Below are positions 1 to 8,485 of a stretch of 13,617 nt of DNA, one piece after another (the stretch's first letter is position 1; each line of letters opens with the position of its first letter). The notes under the pieces are model-generated. The model worked only from the letters and a program-made list of their open reading frames with translations. It was not told the origin of the DNA and did no database searches. Made by a program: the position numbers and the translations under genes. This DNA is from Chloroflexota bacterium (GTDB taxonomy: Bacteria; Chloroflexota; Limnocylindria; Limnocylindrales; CSP1-4), in assembly GCA_013696945.1 (NCBI GenBank), contig JACCXQ010000088.1, positions 1 through 13,617 on the forward strand, given 5' to 3'.

Positions 1-910
<910 letters not shown>

Positions 911-914
<4 letters not shown>

Positions 915-2035
915 GCCCCGGCCTGGCGTTGGATGTCGAAGAATGTGATCCAGACGAGGAGGAGCATCAAAAGCACGAACCCGGCCAGGTAGACCGCGCG
1001 CTCCAGCGCCGGGCTGATGCGGTTTCCGCTCAGCGCCTGGATGATCGAGACCGCGACCCGACCGCCGTCCATGGGCGGGAACGGCAGCGCATTGATGACC
1101 GCCAGGTTCGCCGAGAGGAGGCCCACCAGCCATAGCAGGAACGTCGGCGGGAGCTCGGAGCGGACGAACCCGACGGCCCCCACGATGCCGACCGGACCGG
1201 AGACCTGCGGGTTGGTGATGTCGGTGATCAGATCGCGCAGGCCGCGCAGGATGAGCGTCGATGCATCGACCGTCCGCCGGAAGCCGATGGCGATCGCGTC
1301 GAGCGGCCCGTGCTGGACGTCCTGCCGTTCGAGCGCCTGGATGCCGATACCGAGCGCGCCTTCCGTCGTTGCGCGCTCAGGCGGGCGAAGCGTCACGGGG
1401 ATGTCCTCGACCCGACCGTCGGAGCGCTGGACGCGAAGTGACACCGTCTGACCAGCGTGCTCACGCAGGTAGCGTTGCGGTGCGTCGCGGATCTCAAGGC
1501 GATCGAAGACCGGGAACCGCGTGCCGTCGATGGCCAGGATGAGGTCGCCGCTGGCGTCGTAGGTGGGCCGGCCCTGGTCGTCGGTGCCGATCTGCTGTCC
1601 GCCGACGAGGCCCGCGACCTCCGCCGGGGAGTCGGACTGGACGCTCGCGATCCGCGTCGTCCAGACCGGGTCGGCGAACCCGGCGATGACGGTGAAGATG
1701 AGGAACGCAAGTGCGAGGTTCATGACGACCCCGGCGAGGAGGATGACGAGCCGGGTGCCGAGTCGCTGGTTTACGAACGCGCGCGGATCGTCCGACTCGC
1801 CTTCCTCGGCCTCGAGCCGCACGAACCCGCCGATGGGCAACCAGTTCAGCGTATAGACGGTCTCCGAGTCACGGCCGATGATCTTGGCTCGCGGCGGGAA
1901 GCCGATCCCGAACTCGTGGACGCGGACGCCGGCCCGGCGGGCCATCACGAAGTGCCCGAACTCGTGGATGACCACCAGCGCGACCAGGATGAGGAGGACG
2001 AGCAGCCAGTCGATCGCGCCGTTGATGAGCTCCAT
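911..2035 (-). CDS. rseP: RseP/Rip1-type site-2 (intramembrane zinc) metalloprotease
   Basis: This is a 374-residue M50B membrane protease that cleaves transmembrane substrates such as anti-sigma factors during envelope stress signalling. Visible elements: a first membrane helix (about 10-30) carrying the zinc-binding HEFGH at residues 24-28; a second helix (about 95-118); a PDZ region (about 125-220); a third helix with the second active-site motif [12 protein letters not shown] at 315-326, where Asp323 is the expected third zinc ligand; and a last helix (about 346-366). The PDZ region carries about 18-20 extra residues (about 144-163) between SPAEVAGL and GDLILAIDG. The ATG at 2035 lies 3 nt after the dxr stop with no clear Shine-Dalgarno sequence, so coupling is likely. 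The position between dxr and ispG matches the dxr-rip1-ispG order of actinobacteria. The substrate is unknown here; no anti-sigma factor gene is in the window. Confidence 0.95.
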
Positions 2036-2038
2036 CCG

Positions 2039-3256
2039 TCAGGCTACCGGCGTCGCAGTGGCCGCCCATGCGCGGATCTCGGCATCGAGCGCGATGAGGT
2101 CGGCCACGGCCGGTGCGCCGCTCGTCGCGCCGAAACGATCGACGGCCTCGCGGACCAGCGCGCTGACGCCCGGGAAGCTGAGCGTCCCGTCGAGGAACCG
2201 CTGGACGGCCACCTCGTCTGCGCAGATGAGCGCGGCGGTCGCCCACGGACCCTGCTCCCCCGCTGCCCGCGCGATGCGAAGCGCAGGAAATCGCGATTCG
2301 TCCGGCGCCTCGAAGGCCAGCTCCGGGTGCTCGAGCAGGTCGAGCCGCGGTGCCGGACCCGAGCGACGACGCGGCGACGTCAGGGCGTACTGGATGGGGA
2401 TGCGCATGTCAGGAAGTCCGAGCTGTGCCTTGAGGGAGCCGTCCACGAACTCGACAAGGGAGTGGACGATGCTCTGCGGGTGGATGACGACGTCGATCCT
2501 CGGGTAGTCGACATCGTACAGCCAGCGCGCCTCCACGACCTCCAGCCCCTTGTTCATCAGCGTCGCCGAGTCGATGGTGACCTTGGCGCCCATGCTCCAC
2601 GTGGGATGCGCGAGGGCATCGCGGGGCGTGGCACGGGCAAGGCGGTCGGCGGGCCACTCGCGGAACGGGCCGCCGGACGCGGTCAGGATGAGCCGGCTGA
2701 CGTCGGCCAGGTCCTCCCCCACGAGGCACTGCCAGATCGCCGAGTGCTCGGAGTCGATCGGCCGGAGCCAGGCGAGCGAAGTCGACATCGCGGGCCCGTC
2801 GCCGCGCGTCGCCGCCCGAGCCGCAAGGTCGCGAGCAAGCGGCATGACTAGGTGGCCGCCCGCCACCAGAGTCTCCTTGTTGGCCGTGGCGACGACCTTG
2901 CCGGCCGCGAGCGCCGCCAGGACCGGCCTGAGACTGACGATGCCACCGGTCGCGACGATGACCAGATCCACGTCGTCGCGGACCGCGAGTCGCTCGAGCG
3001 CGTCCTCGCCTCTCTCGAGTGCGACACCCGCTGGGAAGGACGCGCGTCGAGCGGAATCAGGGTCGGCGATGGCCACGGCCCGCACCGGCCATTCGGCCGC
3101 CTGTGCCGCCAGCGTGACCTCGTCCGCGCCGGCAGCCAGCGCCACCACCGAGAAGGCGTCGCGCGCGGAGGCGAGCACGTCGAGCGCCTGCCGCCCGATA
3201 GAGCCGGTCGAGCCAAGGACGGCGACGCCTGTTGGCCGGGACTCCGCTCCGCTCAT
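2039..3256 (-). CDS. dxr: 1-deoxy-D-xylulose 5-phosphate reductoisomerase (Dxr/IspC)
   Basis: Dxr is the NADPH-dependent enzyme that turns DXP into 2-C-methyl-D-erythritol 4-phosphate, the first committed MEP step. The protein is 405 residues. Visible motifs: the Rossmann loop GSTGSIG at 15-21, ANKE at 125-128, DSEH at 168-171 (metal ligands D168 and E170), ASGGPFR at 193-199, WSMGAKVTIDSATLMNKGLE at 220-239 (E239 is the third metal ligand), and IHPQSIVHS from 258. All catalytic residues expected from the E. coli enzyme are present. An insertion of about 16 residues relative to E. coli Dxr lies around 147-162, just before the metal-binding DSEH. The ATG at 3256 overlaps the cdsA stop as ATGA and no good Shine-Dalgarno sequence is seen. 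It cooperates with ispG two genes downstream to supply precursors for UppS. Confidence 0.98.
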   Translation of the reverse strand: MSGAESRPTGVAVLGSTGSIGRQALDVLASARDAFSVVALAAGADEVTLAAQAAEWPVRAVAIADPDSARRASFPAGVALERGEDALERLAVRDDVDLVIVATGGIVSLRPVLAALAAGKVVATANKETLVAGGHLVMPLARDLAARAATRGDGPAMSTSLAWLRPIDSEHSAIWQCLVGEDLADVSRLILTASGGPFREWPADRLARATPRDALAHPTWSMGAKVTIDSATLMNKGLEVVEARWLYDVDYPRIDVVIHPQSIVHSLVEFVDGSLKAQLGLPDMRIPIQYALTSPRRRSGPAPRLDLLEHPELAFEAPDESRFPALRIARAAGEQGPWATAALICADEVAVQRFLDGTLSFPGVSALVREAVDRFGATSGAPAVADLIALDAEIRAWAATATPVA

Positions 3257-4107
3257 GCCGGGCTGGCCACGGCGAGAAGCTGGATCCAAGTCAGGCATAT
3301 GTACATCGCCGGCGCCGCGAAGAGGAACGAGTCGACGCGGTCCAGTAGCCCGCCATGCCCGGGGATGAGAGTCCCGGAGTCCTTGGCCCCGGCCGCCCGC
3401 TTCAGAAGCGACTCGGCCACGTCGCCCGCCTGCGCAGCGACCGCCACGACGAGACCCAGCAGGACCCCGCCGAGCACGTGCTGTCCGGCGGCCACGACCA
3501 GGATGGCGCTGACCGCCACGGCGGCGATCGTGCCGCCGATCACGCCACTCCAGGTCTTCTGCGGCGAGATGTGGTTCAGGAAGCGCCCGCGCTTCAGGGT
3601 CCGGCCGGCGAGGTAGGCGGCCGTGTCGAAGCTCCAGACGGTCAGCACGAGGATGAGGAGCCAGGAGCCACCGGCATCGAGGACGCTGGCGAGCGGCGAG
3701 TCCGGCGGGATGTTCGGTGCCACGGCCACGATCGCCGGCACGAACGCGAGCAGGCTGGCGTAGAGAGCCGCGAACGAGGTGGCGATCCATGCCATGAAGC
3801 CATCGCGTGGCTCGGAGCGGCGGAAGGCGGCGATGGCGGAGACGACGACGACCGCGCCCGCGAACCCAGCGGCGATCCCCACCCGCTCGCCGAGCCATGG
3901 CAACCCGAGCACCGCGAGCGGCGCCGACACGAGCACGATGACCCGCTCGACCGGGAAGCCGGCGCCCTGGAACAGGCGCGCGACCTCGGCCGCCACGATG
4001 ACCGAGAGCGCGGCCACGATGACCGTCACCCACGGCTGCCCGACGAGGATCAGCCCCAGGAACAGCGGCACGAGGACAGCCGCGCTGAGGACCCTCAGGC
4101 GGAGCAC
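3253..4107 (-). CDS. cdsA: Phosphatidate cytidylyltransferase (CDP-diglyceride synthase)
   Basis: CdsA makes CDP-diacylglycerol from CTP and phosphatidic acid at the cytoplasmic membrane, the branch point for phospholipid synthesis. With the GTG at 4107 it is 284 residues and mostly hydrophobic, with about seven or eight predicted membrane helices. The family signature is intact at 233-259: S233, K236-R237, K242-D243, H251-G252-G253 and D256-R257-V258-D259. SPQKTWSG at 181-188 is also typical. The start is the least certain in the cluster. The GTG lies 14 nt beyond the uppS stop, lacks a clear Shine-Dalgarno sequence and begins MLRLRVLSAAVLVPL, a normal CdsA N-terminus. The frame stays open upstream inside uppS, but that stretch is Arg/Ser-rich and unlike the family. 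The uppS-cdsA-dxr order is common in bacteria. Confidence 0.96.
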   Translation of the reverse strand: MLRLRVLSAAVLVPLFLGLILVGQPWVTVIVAALSVIVAAEVARLFQGAGFPVERVIVLVSAPLAVLGLPWLGERVGIAAGFAGAVVVVSAIAAFRRSEPRDGFMAWIATSFAALYASLLAFVPAIVAVAPNIPPDSPLASVLDAGGSWLLILVLTVWSFDTAAYLAGRTLKRGRFLNHISPQKTWSGVIGGTIAAVAVSAILVVAAGQHVLGGVLLGLVVAVAAQAGDVAESLLKRAAGAKDSGTLIPGHGGLLDRVDSFLFAAPAMYICLTWIQLLAVASPA

Positions 4108-4120
4108 GGCCGGTAGCCGG

Positions 4121-4873
4121 TCAGCGGCCGAATCGACGGGAGCGCCGGGCGTATTCCGCGAGCGCCGAGTCGAAGGCCTCCGGGTCGAAGTCCGGCCAGT
4201 ATCCGTCCCAGAAGTAGAGCTCCGCGTAGGCTGACTGCCAGAGAAGGAAGTTGCTGACGCGCTGCTCGCCGCCGGTCCGGATGAGCAGGTCGAGCTCCGG
4301 GAAGTCGCTCGTGTAGAGCCGCTCGGCGATGGCGGCTTCGTCGATCTGCTCCGCCGGGACGCCGTCCTCGACGAGCCGCCGGGCAGCATCGACGAGCTCC
4401 GTCCGCCCGGAGTAATTGAAGGCCACGTTGAGCGTCATGGACGTGCCCGACTCTGTGCGCCGAAGCGCCTCCTCGATCGAGGTGCGCGTGGACCCCGAGA
4501 CCTCGTCGAGGCGACCGAGGAGCTTGACGCGAACACCCTGGCGGACCAGGTCCGGCGTGTAGTCGCCGATGGCTGCCTCGAGCAGGGAGAAGAGCGTCTC
4601 GACCTCGCTCGAGGCTCGCTGCCAGTTCTCGCGACTGAAGGCGAAGACCGATAGGGCCGCCACGCCGTGGTGGCGCGCACGCTCGACGATCGGACGGATG
4701 GCATCGACGCCGGCCGCATGGCCCTGTGCCTCCGGGACGCCGCGCTCGCGGGCCCATCGGCGGTTCCCATCCATGATGATCGCCACGTGTCGCGGGACGG
4801 GGCCGCGCTCCGCCGTGCGCCTCTCCGCCGGCTCGTCGGCCCGCTCGGTGGTCGCCACCTCGAGTGCGGCCAC
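4121..4873 (-). CDS. uppS: Isoprenyl transferase / undecaprenyl diphosphate synthase
   Basis: UppS is a cis-prenyltransferase that extends farnesyl diphosphate with isopentenyl diphosphate units to form the long-chain lipid carrier for cell-wall and glycan synthesis. The protein is 250 residues. Visible motifs: HVAIIMDGNRRWA at 29-41 with catalytic D35, FSRENW at 79-84, NVAFNYSGRTEL at 149-160, and RTGGEQRVSNFLLWQ from 199 with the diphosphate-binding Arg residues, then AYAELYF. The chosen start is the GTG at 4873. It shares its first base with the frr stop (TAGTG) and has GGAGG four bases upstream inside the end of frr, so this ribosome site decides the start. A second in-frame GTG at 4858 is less well placed. 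Chain length cannot be read from the sequence, so a shorter-chain cis-prenyl product is possible. Confidence 0.96.
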   Translation of the reverse strand: MAALEVATTERADEPAERRTAERGPVPRHVAIIMDGNRRWARERGVPEAQGHAAGVDAIRPIVERARHHGVAALSVFAFSRENWQRASSEVETLFSLLEAAIGDYTPDLVRQGVRVKLLGRLDEVSGSTRTSIEEALRRTESGTSMTLNVAFNYSGRTELVDAARRLVEDGVPAEQIDEAAIAERLYTSDFPELDLLIRTGGEQRVSNFLLWQSAYAELYFWDGYWPDFDPEAFDSALAEYARRSRRFGR

Positions 4874-5430
4874 TAGACCTCCATGATCTCCTGTTCCTTG
4901 GCCTTGCCGAGCCGCTCGACCTCGTCGATCCATCGATCCGTCAGAGCCTGCACCCGGTCCATCTCGCGGCGCGCCTCGTCCGTGCCGACATCCCCTTCGC
5001 GTTCTCGACGTCGGACATCGTCGGCCGCCTCGCGGCGGTGGTTCCTGATCTCGACGCGCGCTTCCTCCATGCGCTTGTGGACGAGCCGCACGAGGTCCTT
5101 GCGACGCTCTTCGGTGAGCTGCGGGACATTCAGCCGCACGACCGTCCCGTCGACGTTCGGCGTGAGCCCCAGGTCGCTCTTCTGGATCGCCCGCTCGATG
5201 GCCCCGAGGACGCTCCGGTCCCACGGCTGGATGACGATGGTGTGGGACTCGGGCACGCTCAGGCTGGCGAGCTGGTTCAGCGCCGTCGGCGTGCCGTAGT
5301 ACTCCACCTGGAGGCGCTCCACCAGTCCTGTCGAGGCGCGGCCGGTGCGGACCGAGGTGAAGTCGCGCTCCATCGCATCGACGGCGCGGGCCATGCGACT
5401 GTCGGCGTCATGAAGGGACTCATCGCTCAT
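4873..5430 (-). CDS. frr: Ribosome recycling factor
   Basis: RRF acts with EF-G to split the post-termination ribosome into subunits. The length is 185 residues, the family norm. Typical stretches: [12 protein letters not shown] early in helix 1, then [55 protein letters not shown] and the long Arg/Glu-rich C-terminal helices ending in a KEQEIMEV tail. The two-domain layout (three-helix bundle plus small alpha/beta domain) is therefore complete. The ATG at 5430 overlaps the pyrH stop as ATGA, and GGAGGG lies about 8 nt upstream. The pyrH-frr pairing is nearly universal in bacteria. Confidence 0.98.
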   Translation of the reverse strand: MSDESLHDADSRMARAVDAMERDFTSVRTGRASTGLVERLQVEYYGTPTALNQLASLSVPESHTIVIQPWDRSVLGAIERAIQKSDLGLTPNVDGTVVRLNVPQLTEERRKDLVRLVHKRMEEARVEIRNHRREAADDVRRREREGDVGTDEARREMDRVQALTDRWIDEVERLGKAKEQEIMEV

Positions 5431-6197
5431 CGCTCGTGCCCTCCGTGGATGACGGTGCCGACCGGCTCCCCCATGGCCGCCCGACGGATGTTATCCGGCT
5501 GGTTCATGTCGAATACGACGATGGGAAGGTCATTCTCCATGCACAGCGAGACCGCCGTCGAGTCGAGGACGCCGAGCCGATCGGCCAGCACCTGCGAGTA
5601 GGTCAGCTCCTCGTGGCGCTGGGCATCAGGGTCGAGCGCGGGATCGGCGGTGTATACGCCATCCACCTTCGTCGCCTTGAGCAGGACCTCGGCGCCGATC
5701 TCGACGGCCCGCAGCGCCGCGGCGGTGTCCGTCGTGAAGTACGGATTGCCGGTACCAGCGGCGAGGATGACGACGCGGCCCTTTTCGAGGTGACGTACGG
5801 CGCGCCGGCGGATGTAAGGCTCGGCGACCTCGTTCATCGCGATCGCCGACATCACGCGTGTGGCGGTCCCCGCCTTCTCGAGCGCGTCCTGCAGCGCCAG
5901 TGCATTCATCACCGTCGCGAGCATGCCCATGAAGTCGGCCGTCGCGCGTTCCATGCCGGATGCGGCCGCTGCGAGCCCACGGAAGATGTTCCCGCCACCG
6001 ACCACGATGGCCATCTCCACGCCCGCATCGTGGACCTCGCCGACCTGGCGCGCGATGAAGGCACACACGTCGGGATCGACCCCGTAGGTCCGGGAGCCGA
6101 GAAGCGCCTCGCCCGAGATCTTGAGGAGGATCCGGTGGTAGGGCTCGGCCTGCCTCCAGGGTGCCTGCATCTCGCGCGTGGCCGAAGCCTCGCTCAC
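5427..6197 (-). CDS. pyrH: UMP kinase (uridylate kinase)
   Basis: PyrH phosphorylates UMP to UDP with ATP, feeding pyrimidine nucleotide and UDP-sugar pools. It is a cytoplasmic hexamer of the amino-acid kinase fold. With the GTG at 6197 it has 256 residues. Motifs: LLKISGEAL at 24-32 (ATP phosphate-binding Lys), [10 protein letters not shown] at 65-74, [20 protein letters not shown] from 88, [12 protein letters not shown] at 149-160 and [13 protein letters not shown] at 174-186. The GTG overlaps the tsf stop as GTGA, with GGGGAGG just upstream. An in-frame ATG at 6170 ([11 protein letters not shown]) would give a 247-residue protein with a typical N-terminus and cannot be excluded. Its place between tsf and frr is canonical. 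Confidence 0.97.
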   Translation of the reverse strand: MSEASATREMQAPWRQAEPYHRILLKISGEALLGSRTYGVDPDVCAFIARQVGEVHDAGVEMAIVVGGGNIFRGLAAAASGMERATADFMGMLATVMNALALQDALEKAGTATRVMSAIAMNEVAEPYIRRRAVRHLEKGRVVILAAGTGNPYFTTDTAAALRAVEIGAEVLLKATKVDGVYTADPALDPDAQRHEELTYSQVLADRLGVLDSTAVSLCMENDLPIVVFDMNQPDNIRRAAMGEPVGTVIHGGHER

Positions 6198-6802
6198 AGC
6201 TCCTCCCCGAGCGCGTAGCGCACGAACCGTCGGACGCGGATGTTCTCGCCGATCCGCGCCACGGCGTCGGTGATCAGCTGCCCCACGGTCTGGTCGGTGT
6301 CCCGGAAAGGCTGCTCGTAGAGGACGACCTGCTGCTGCCACTTGCGCAGCTGGCCGTCGACGATCCGGGCCTGGATCGCCTCGGGCTTGCCCTGCACAGC
6401 CGGGTCCCCCATCAGCTCCTGCCGCTTGCGCTCGAGCACGTCGGGCGGGATCGACTCGACCGTCGTGTACTCCGGCGCGAGGCCGGCGACCTGGATCGAG
6501 ATGTCTCGTACGAGCTTCTGGAAATCCTCGTTGCGTGCCACGAAGTCCGTCTCGCAATTGACCTCGATGAGCACGCCGAGACGGTTGCCGGCGTGGATGT
6601 AGCTCGAGATCACACCCTCGCGCGCCTCGCGGCCGGCACGTTTCGCGGCCGCAGCCTGACCGCGCTCACGAAGTATCGCCACGGCGCGCTCCAGGTCACC
6701 GCCCGTCTCCTCCAGGGCGCGTTTGCAATCCATGAATCCCGCGCCCGTCCGCTCGCGGAGCTCCTTGACCGTCTCGGGCTTGATGCTGACCTGATCGACC
6801 AT
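6194..6802 (-). CDS. tsf: Elongation factor Ts, short form
   Basis: EF-Ts is the nucleotide exchange factor for EF-Tu. The protein has 202 residues. It shows an N-terminal UBA-like domain ([20 protein letters not shown], about 13-32), the EF-Tu contact motif TDFVAR at 85-90 inside [15 protein letters not shown], and a C-terminal [12 protein letters not shown]. There is room for only one core dimerisation subdomain, as in Thermus and many Chloroflexota and cyanobacteria; the long form in E. coli and actinobacteria is about 270-280 residues. The ATG at 6802 is preceded by AGAGGA about 12 nt upstream. It lies 66 nt downstream of rpsB, with no terminator-like hairpin in the gap, so co-transcription is expected. 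Confidence 0.98.
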   Translation of the reverse strand: MVDQVSIKPETVKELRERTGAGFMDCKRALEETGGDLERAVAILRERGQAAAAKRAGREAREGVISSYIHAGNRLGVLIEVNCETDFVARNEDFQKLVRDISIQVAGLAPEYTTVESIPPDVLERKRQELMGDPAVQGKPEAIQARIVDGQLRKWQQQVVLYEQPFRDTDQTVGQLITDAVARIGENIRVRRFVRYALGEEL

Positions 6803-6868
6803 GGGTAGTGGAAGTCCTCTCTCGTAGGTGTGGTGTGCCGGTGTCTTGCGACTGGCTGCCGGACGGGC

Positions 6869-7810
6869 TCAGCGAGCGGGCGCCTCGGTCTCGTCGGCAG
6901 GCAGCTCGGCGGCGCTGGGGTCGGCTCCAGGGGTCTCCGCTTCGGGGCCCTCCGTCAGGTCGACGCCGAACAGATCGGCGCCCGGCAGCAGTTCCTCCTC
7001 GTCCGGCTCCGGCTCGAAGGTGAAGGTCCCGCCTGCGGCCACGGCCGCGACCATCTCGTCGCTCGCCTCCTCGCCCTGGTTGACGGCGCCGGAGTCCATC
7101 ATGGGCTCCGCGGCTGCGCGCGCAGAGCGCTGGCCGAATCCCTCAGCGGCCGCATCCGCTACCAGGCGGCACAGCAGCCGGATGGCACGGATCGCGTCGT
7201 CGTTGGCCGGGATGATGTAGTCGAGGAAGTCCGGGTTGACGTTCGTGTCGCCCGTCCCGATGACCGGGATCTCCAACTTGCGTGCCTCTGTCACCGCGAT
7301 GTGCTCGCGGTGCGGATCGATCACGAAGAGCGCACCGGGCAGGCGGCGCATGCGGCGCATGCCACCGAGGATTCGCTGGAGCCGCGTGAGCTCGTCGGTC
7401 AGTCGCGAGGCCTCCTTCTTCGAGAGCCTGTCGAACTCGCCGTTCTGCTGCCGCGCCTCGAGCTGCTCCAGCAGCCCGAGCCGCTTCTTGATCGTGGTGA
7501 AGTTAGTGAGCATGCCGCCCAGCCAGCGCTGGTTGACGTACGGCATCTCGGCCCGCATCGCCTCCTCGGCGATGGGCTCCTGCGCCTGCTTCTTGGTCCC
7601 GACGAACAGGATCGTCTCGCCACTCGCCACGATGTCAGTGGCGAACTCCAGCGCGGCATCGAGCCGGCGCACGGTCTGGGCGAGATCGATGATGTGGATC
7701 CCGTTGCGCTCCGCGAAGATGAACGGGCGCATCTTGGGGTTCCAGCGGCGGGTCTGGTGGCCGAAGTGGACCCCGGCTTCCAGCAGCTGGCGCATCGATA
7801 CGGACGGCAT
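6869..7810 (-). CDS. rpsB: 30S ribosomal protein S2 with acidic C-terminal tail
   Basis: S2 is a structural protein on the back of the 30S subunit, needed for S1 binding and translation initiation. It has 313 residues from the ATG at 7810. Family stretches: [19 protein letters not shown] at 9-27, [11 protein letters not shown] at 67-77, [14 protein letters not shown] at 91-104, [20 protein letters not shown] at 157-176, and [21 protein letters not shown] at 188-208. The core ends near residue 228 and is followed by about 85 residues of Asp/Glu/Ala/Pro-rich tail with no recognised fold. The start at 7810 is preferred because AGGAGG sits 11 nt upstream and the protein then begins [13 protein letters not shown]. 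An in-frame upstream ATG at 7849 would lie in front of that ribosome site. An extended -10 promoter candidate lies 152 nt upstream. Confidence 0.98.
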   Translation of the reverse strand: MPSVSMRQLLEAGVHFGHQTRRWNPKMRPFIFAERNGIHIIDLAQTVRRLDAALEFATDIVASGETILFVGTKKQAQEPIAEEAMRAEMPYVNQRWLGGMLTNFTTIKKRLGLLEQLEARQQNGEFDRLSKKEASRLTDELTRLQRILGGMRRMRRLPGALFVIDPHREHIAVTEARKLEIPVIGTGDTNVNPDFLDYIIPANDDAIRAIRLLCRLVADAAAEGFGQRSARAAAEPMMDSGAVNQGEEASDEMVAAVAAGGTFTFEPEPDEEELLPGADLFGVDLTEGPEAETPGADPSAAELPADETEAPAR

Positions 7811-7941
7811 GGGTGACGGAACCTCCTGTTCGGTTGGACCTCCGCGCACCTCGTGAGCCGCGGACCGTCGGCGCTGTGGCCGAGCGGCACCTCCGCGGGG
7901 AGCAGCACGCGTGTGTGATGCGCGACGGATGCCGCGCTCGT

Positions 7942-7955
7942 CGCCCTCTCGGGCG
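7942..7955 (-). promoter_or_regulatory. 5-bp hairpin with GAGA loop at the predicted 5' end of the rpsB leader
   Basis: In the transcript sense this reads CGCCC-GAGA-GGGCG, a perfect 5-bp stem closed by a GNRA-class tetraloop. It starts about 7 nt below the TGCTAGACT -10 element, so it would sit at the very 5' end of an rpsB mRNA started there. No U-run follows, so it does not look like an intrinsic terminator for yraN. A role in mRNA stability or in S2 autoregulation is only inference. Confidence 0.35.
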
Positions 7956-7961
7956 CGCCGG

Positions 7962-7970
7962 AGTCTAGCA
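7962..7970 (-). promoter_or_regulatory. Extended -10 promoter candidate for rpsB operon
   Basis: The minus strand reads TGCTAGACT, matching the extended -10 form TGnTATAAT at TG, T, A, A and T. It lies 5 nt after the yraN stop codon and 151 nt before the rpsB start codon. I see no TTGACA-like -35 box at 16-18 nt. The element closely resembles TGCTATACT upstream of rplS, including the following CTCC (shared ACTCC). It would drive rpsB-tsf-pyrH-frr and possibly everything down to ispG. Confidence 0.45.
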
Positions 7971-7975
7971 CGCCC

Positions 7976-8422
7976 TCAGTCGGGAGCGATCCCCCGCACG
8001 TGACGGACTTCGATGGCGGTCAGATCCTCCGGGCGCGGTGGCCTCGCATCGACGCACACGAGATCGACCCGCCAGCGGAGCGGCGGCAGTGGCCGGCCAT
8101 CCGGCAGGCGCCGCTCGCGCAGTAGCGAGAACGCGGCGCGATAGGTGCGTGCGAGCTTGGCCGAGTCGATCGTCTCCTCCGGCGCCCCGAAGCGCGAGTC
8201 GGAGCGGCTCCGGACCTCCACGAAGACGAGCGTCGGAGGTAGGCCAGGCTCGATCGCGACCAGATCCAGCTCGTCTCGTCCGACCCGCACGCCAGCCGCG
8301 AGGACCGTCCATCCGAGAGCCGCCAGCTGTCCCGCGACGAGGCTCTCCGCACGATCACCGAGGCGACGACGCGTCGTCCGCGGGTCGGCGGGGTCGCGCG
8401 GGGCGCGTGTCGGGATCGACAT
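7976..8422 (-). CDS. yraN: YraN / UPF0102 family nuclease-like protein
   Basis: This 148-residue protein matches the UPF0102 family, a small restriction-endonuclease-like fold often linked to Holliday-junction or DNA-repair roles, though the activity is not settled. Family features: LGDRAESLVAGQLAALGW (about 21-38), a GRDELDLVAIE segment in place of the usual GEIDLI (acidic residues of the nuclease core retained), LVFVEVRSRSDSRFG (the E-x-K-like strand, here E-V-R), and SAKLARTYRAA. The Lys commonly found in VEVK is Arg in this copy. The ATG at 8422 has no clear Shine-Dalgarno sequence. It follows rnhB by 63 nt; the rnhB-yraN pairing is widespread in bacteria. The Pro/Arg-rich first 18 residues are probably disordered. 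Confidence 0.9.
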   Translation of the reverse strand: MSIPTRAPRDPADPRTTRRRLGDRAESLVAGQLAALGWTVLAAGVRVGRDELDLVAIEPGLPPTLVFVEVRSRSDSRFGAPEETIDSAKLARTYRAAFSLLRERRLPDGRPLPPLRWRVDLVCVDARPPRPEDLTAIEVRHVRGIAPD

Positions 8423-8485
8423 GCAGCCACGATATCGGCCGTCGCTTACCCACCGATCATCCGGAGGCGCTGGCCCTGGCTCCGT

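Noticed and set aside
1457..2851. Plus-strand open frame of 464 codons, the longest on that strand
   Set aside because: It is antisense to both rseP and dxr, which carry intact catalytic motifs. Its composition is Arg/Asp-rich with no recognisable motif.
4108..4389. Longer CdsA starting inside uppS
   Set aside because: The added residues are Arg/Ser/Thr-rich out-of-frame uppS sequence, unlike a CdsA N-terminus.
6830..7816. Plus-strand open frame of 328 codons
   Set aside because: It is antisense to nearly the whole of rpsB and has the same shadow composition.
7811..7849. Upstream ATG giving a longer S2
   Set aside because: It would place the strong AGGAGG inside the coding region, and the added residues do not belong to the S2 family.
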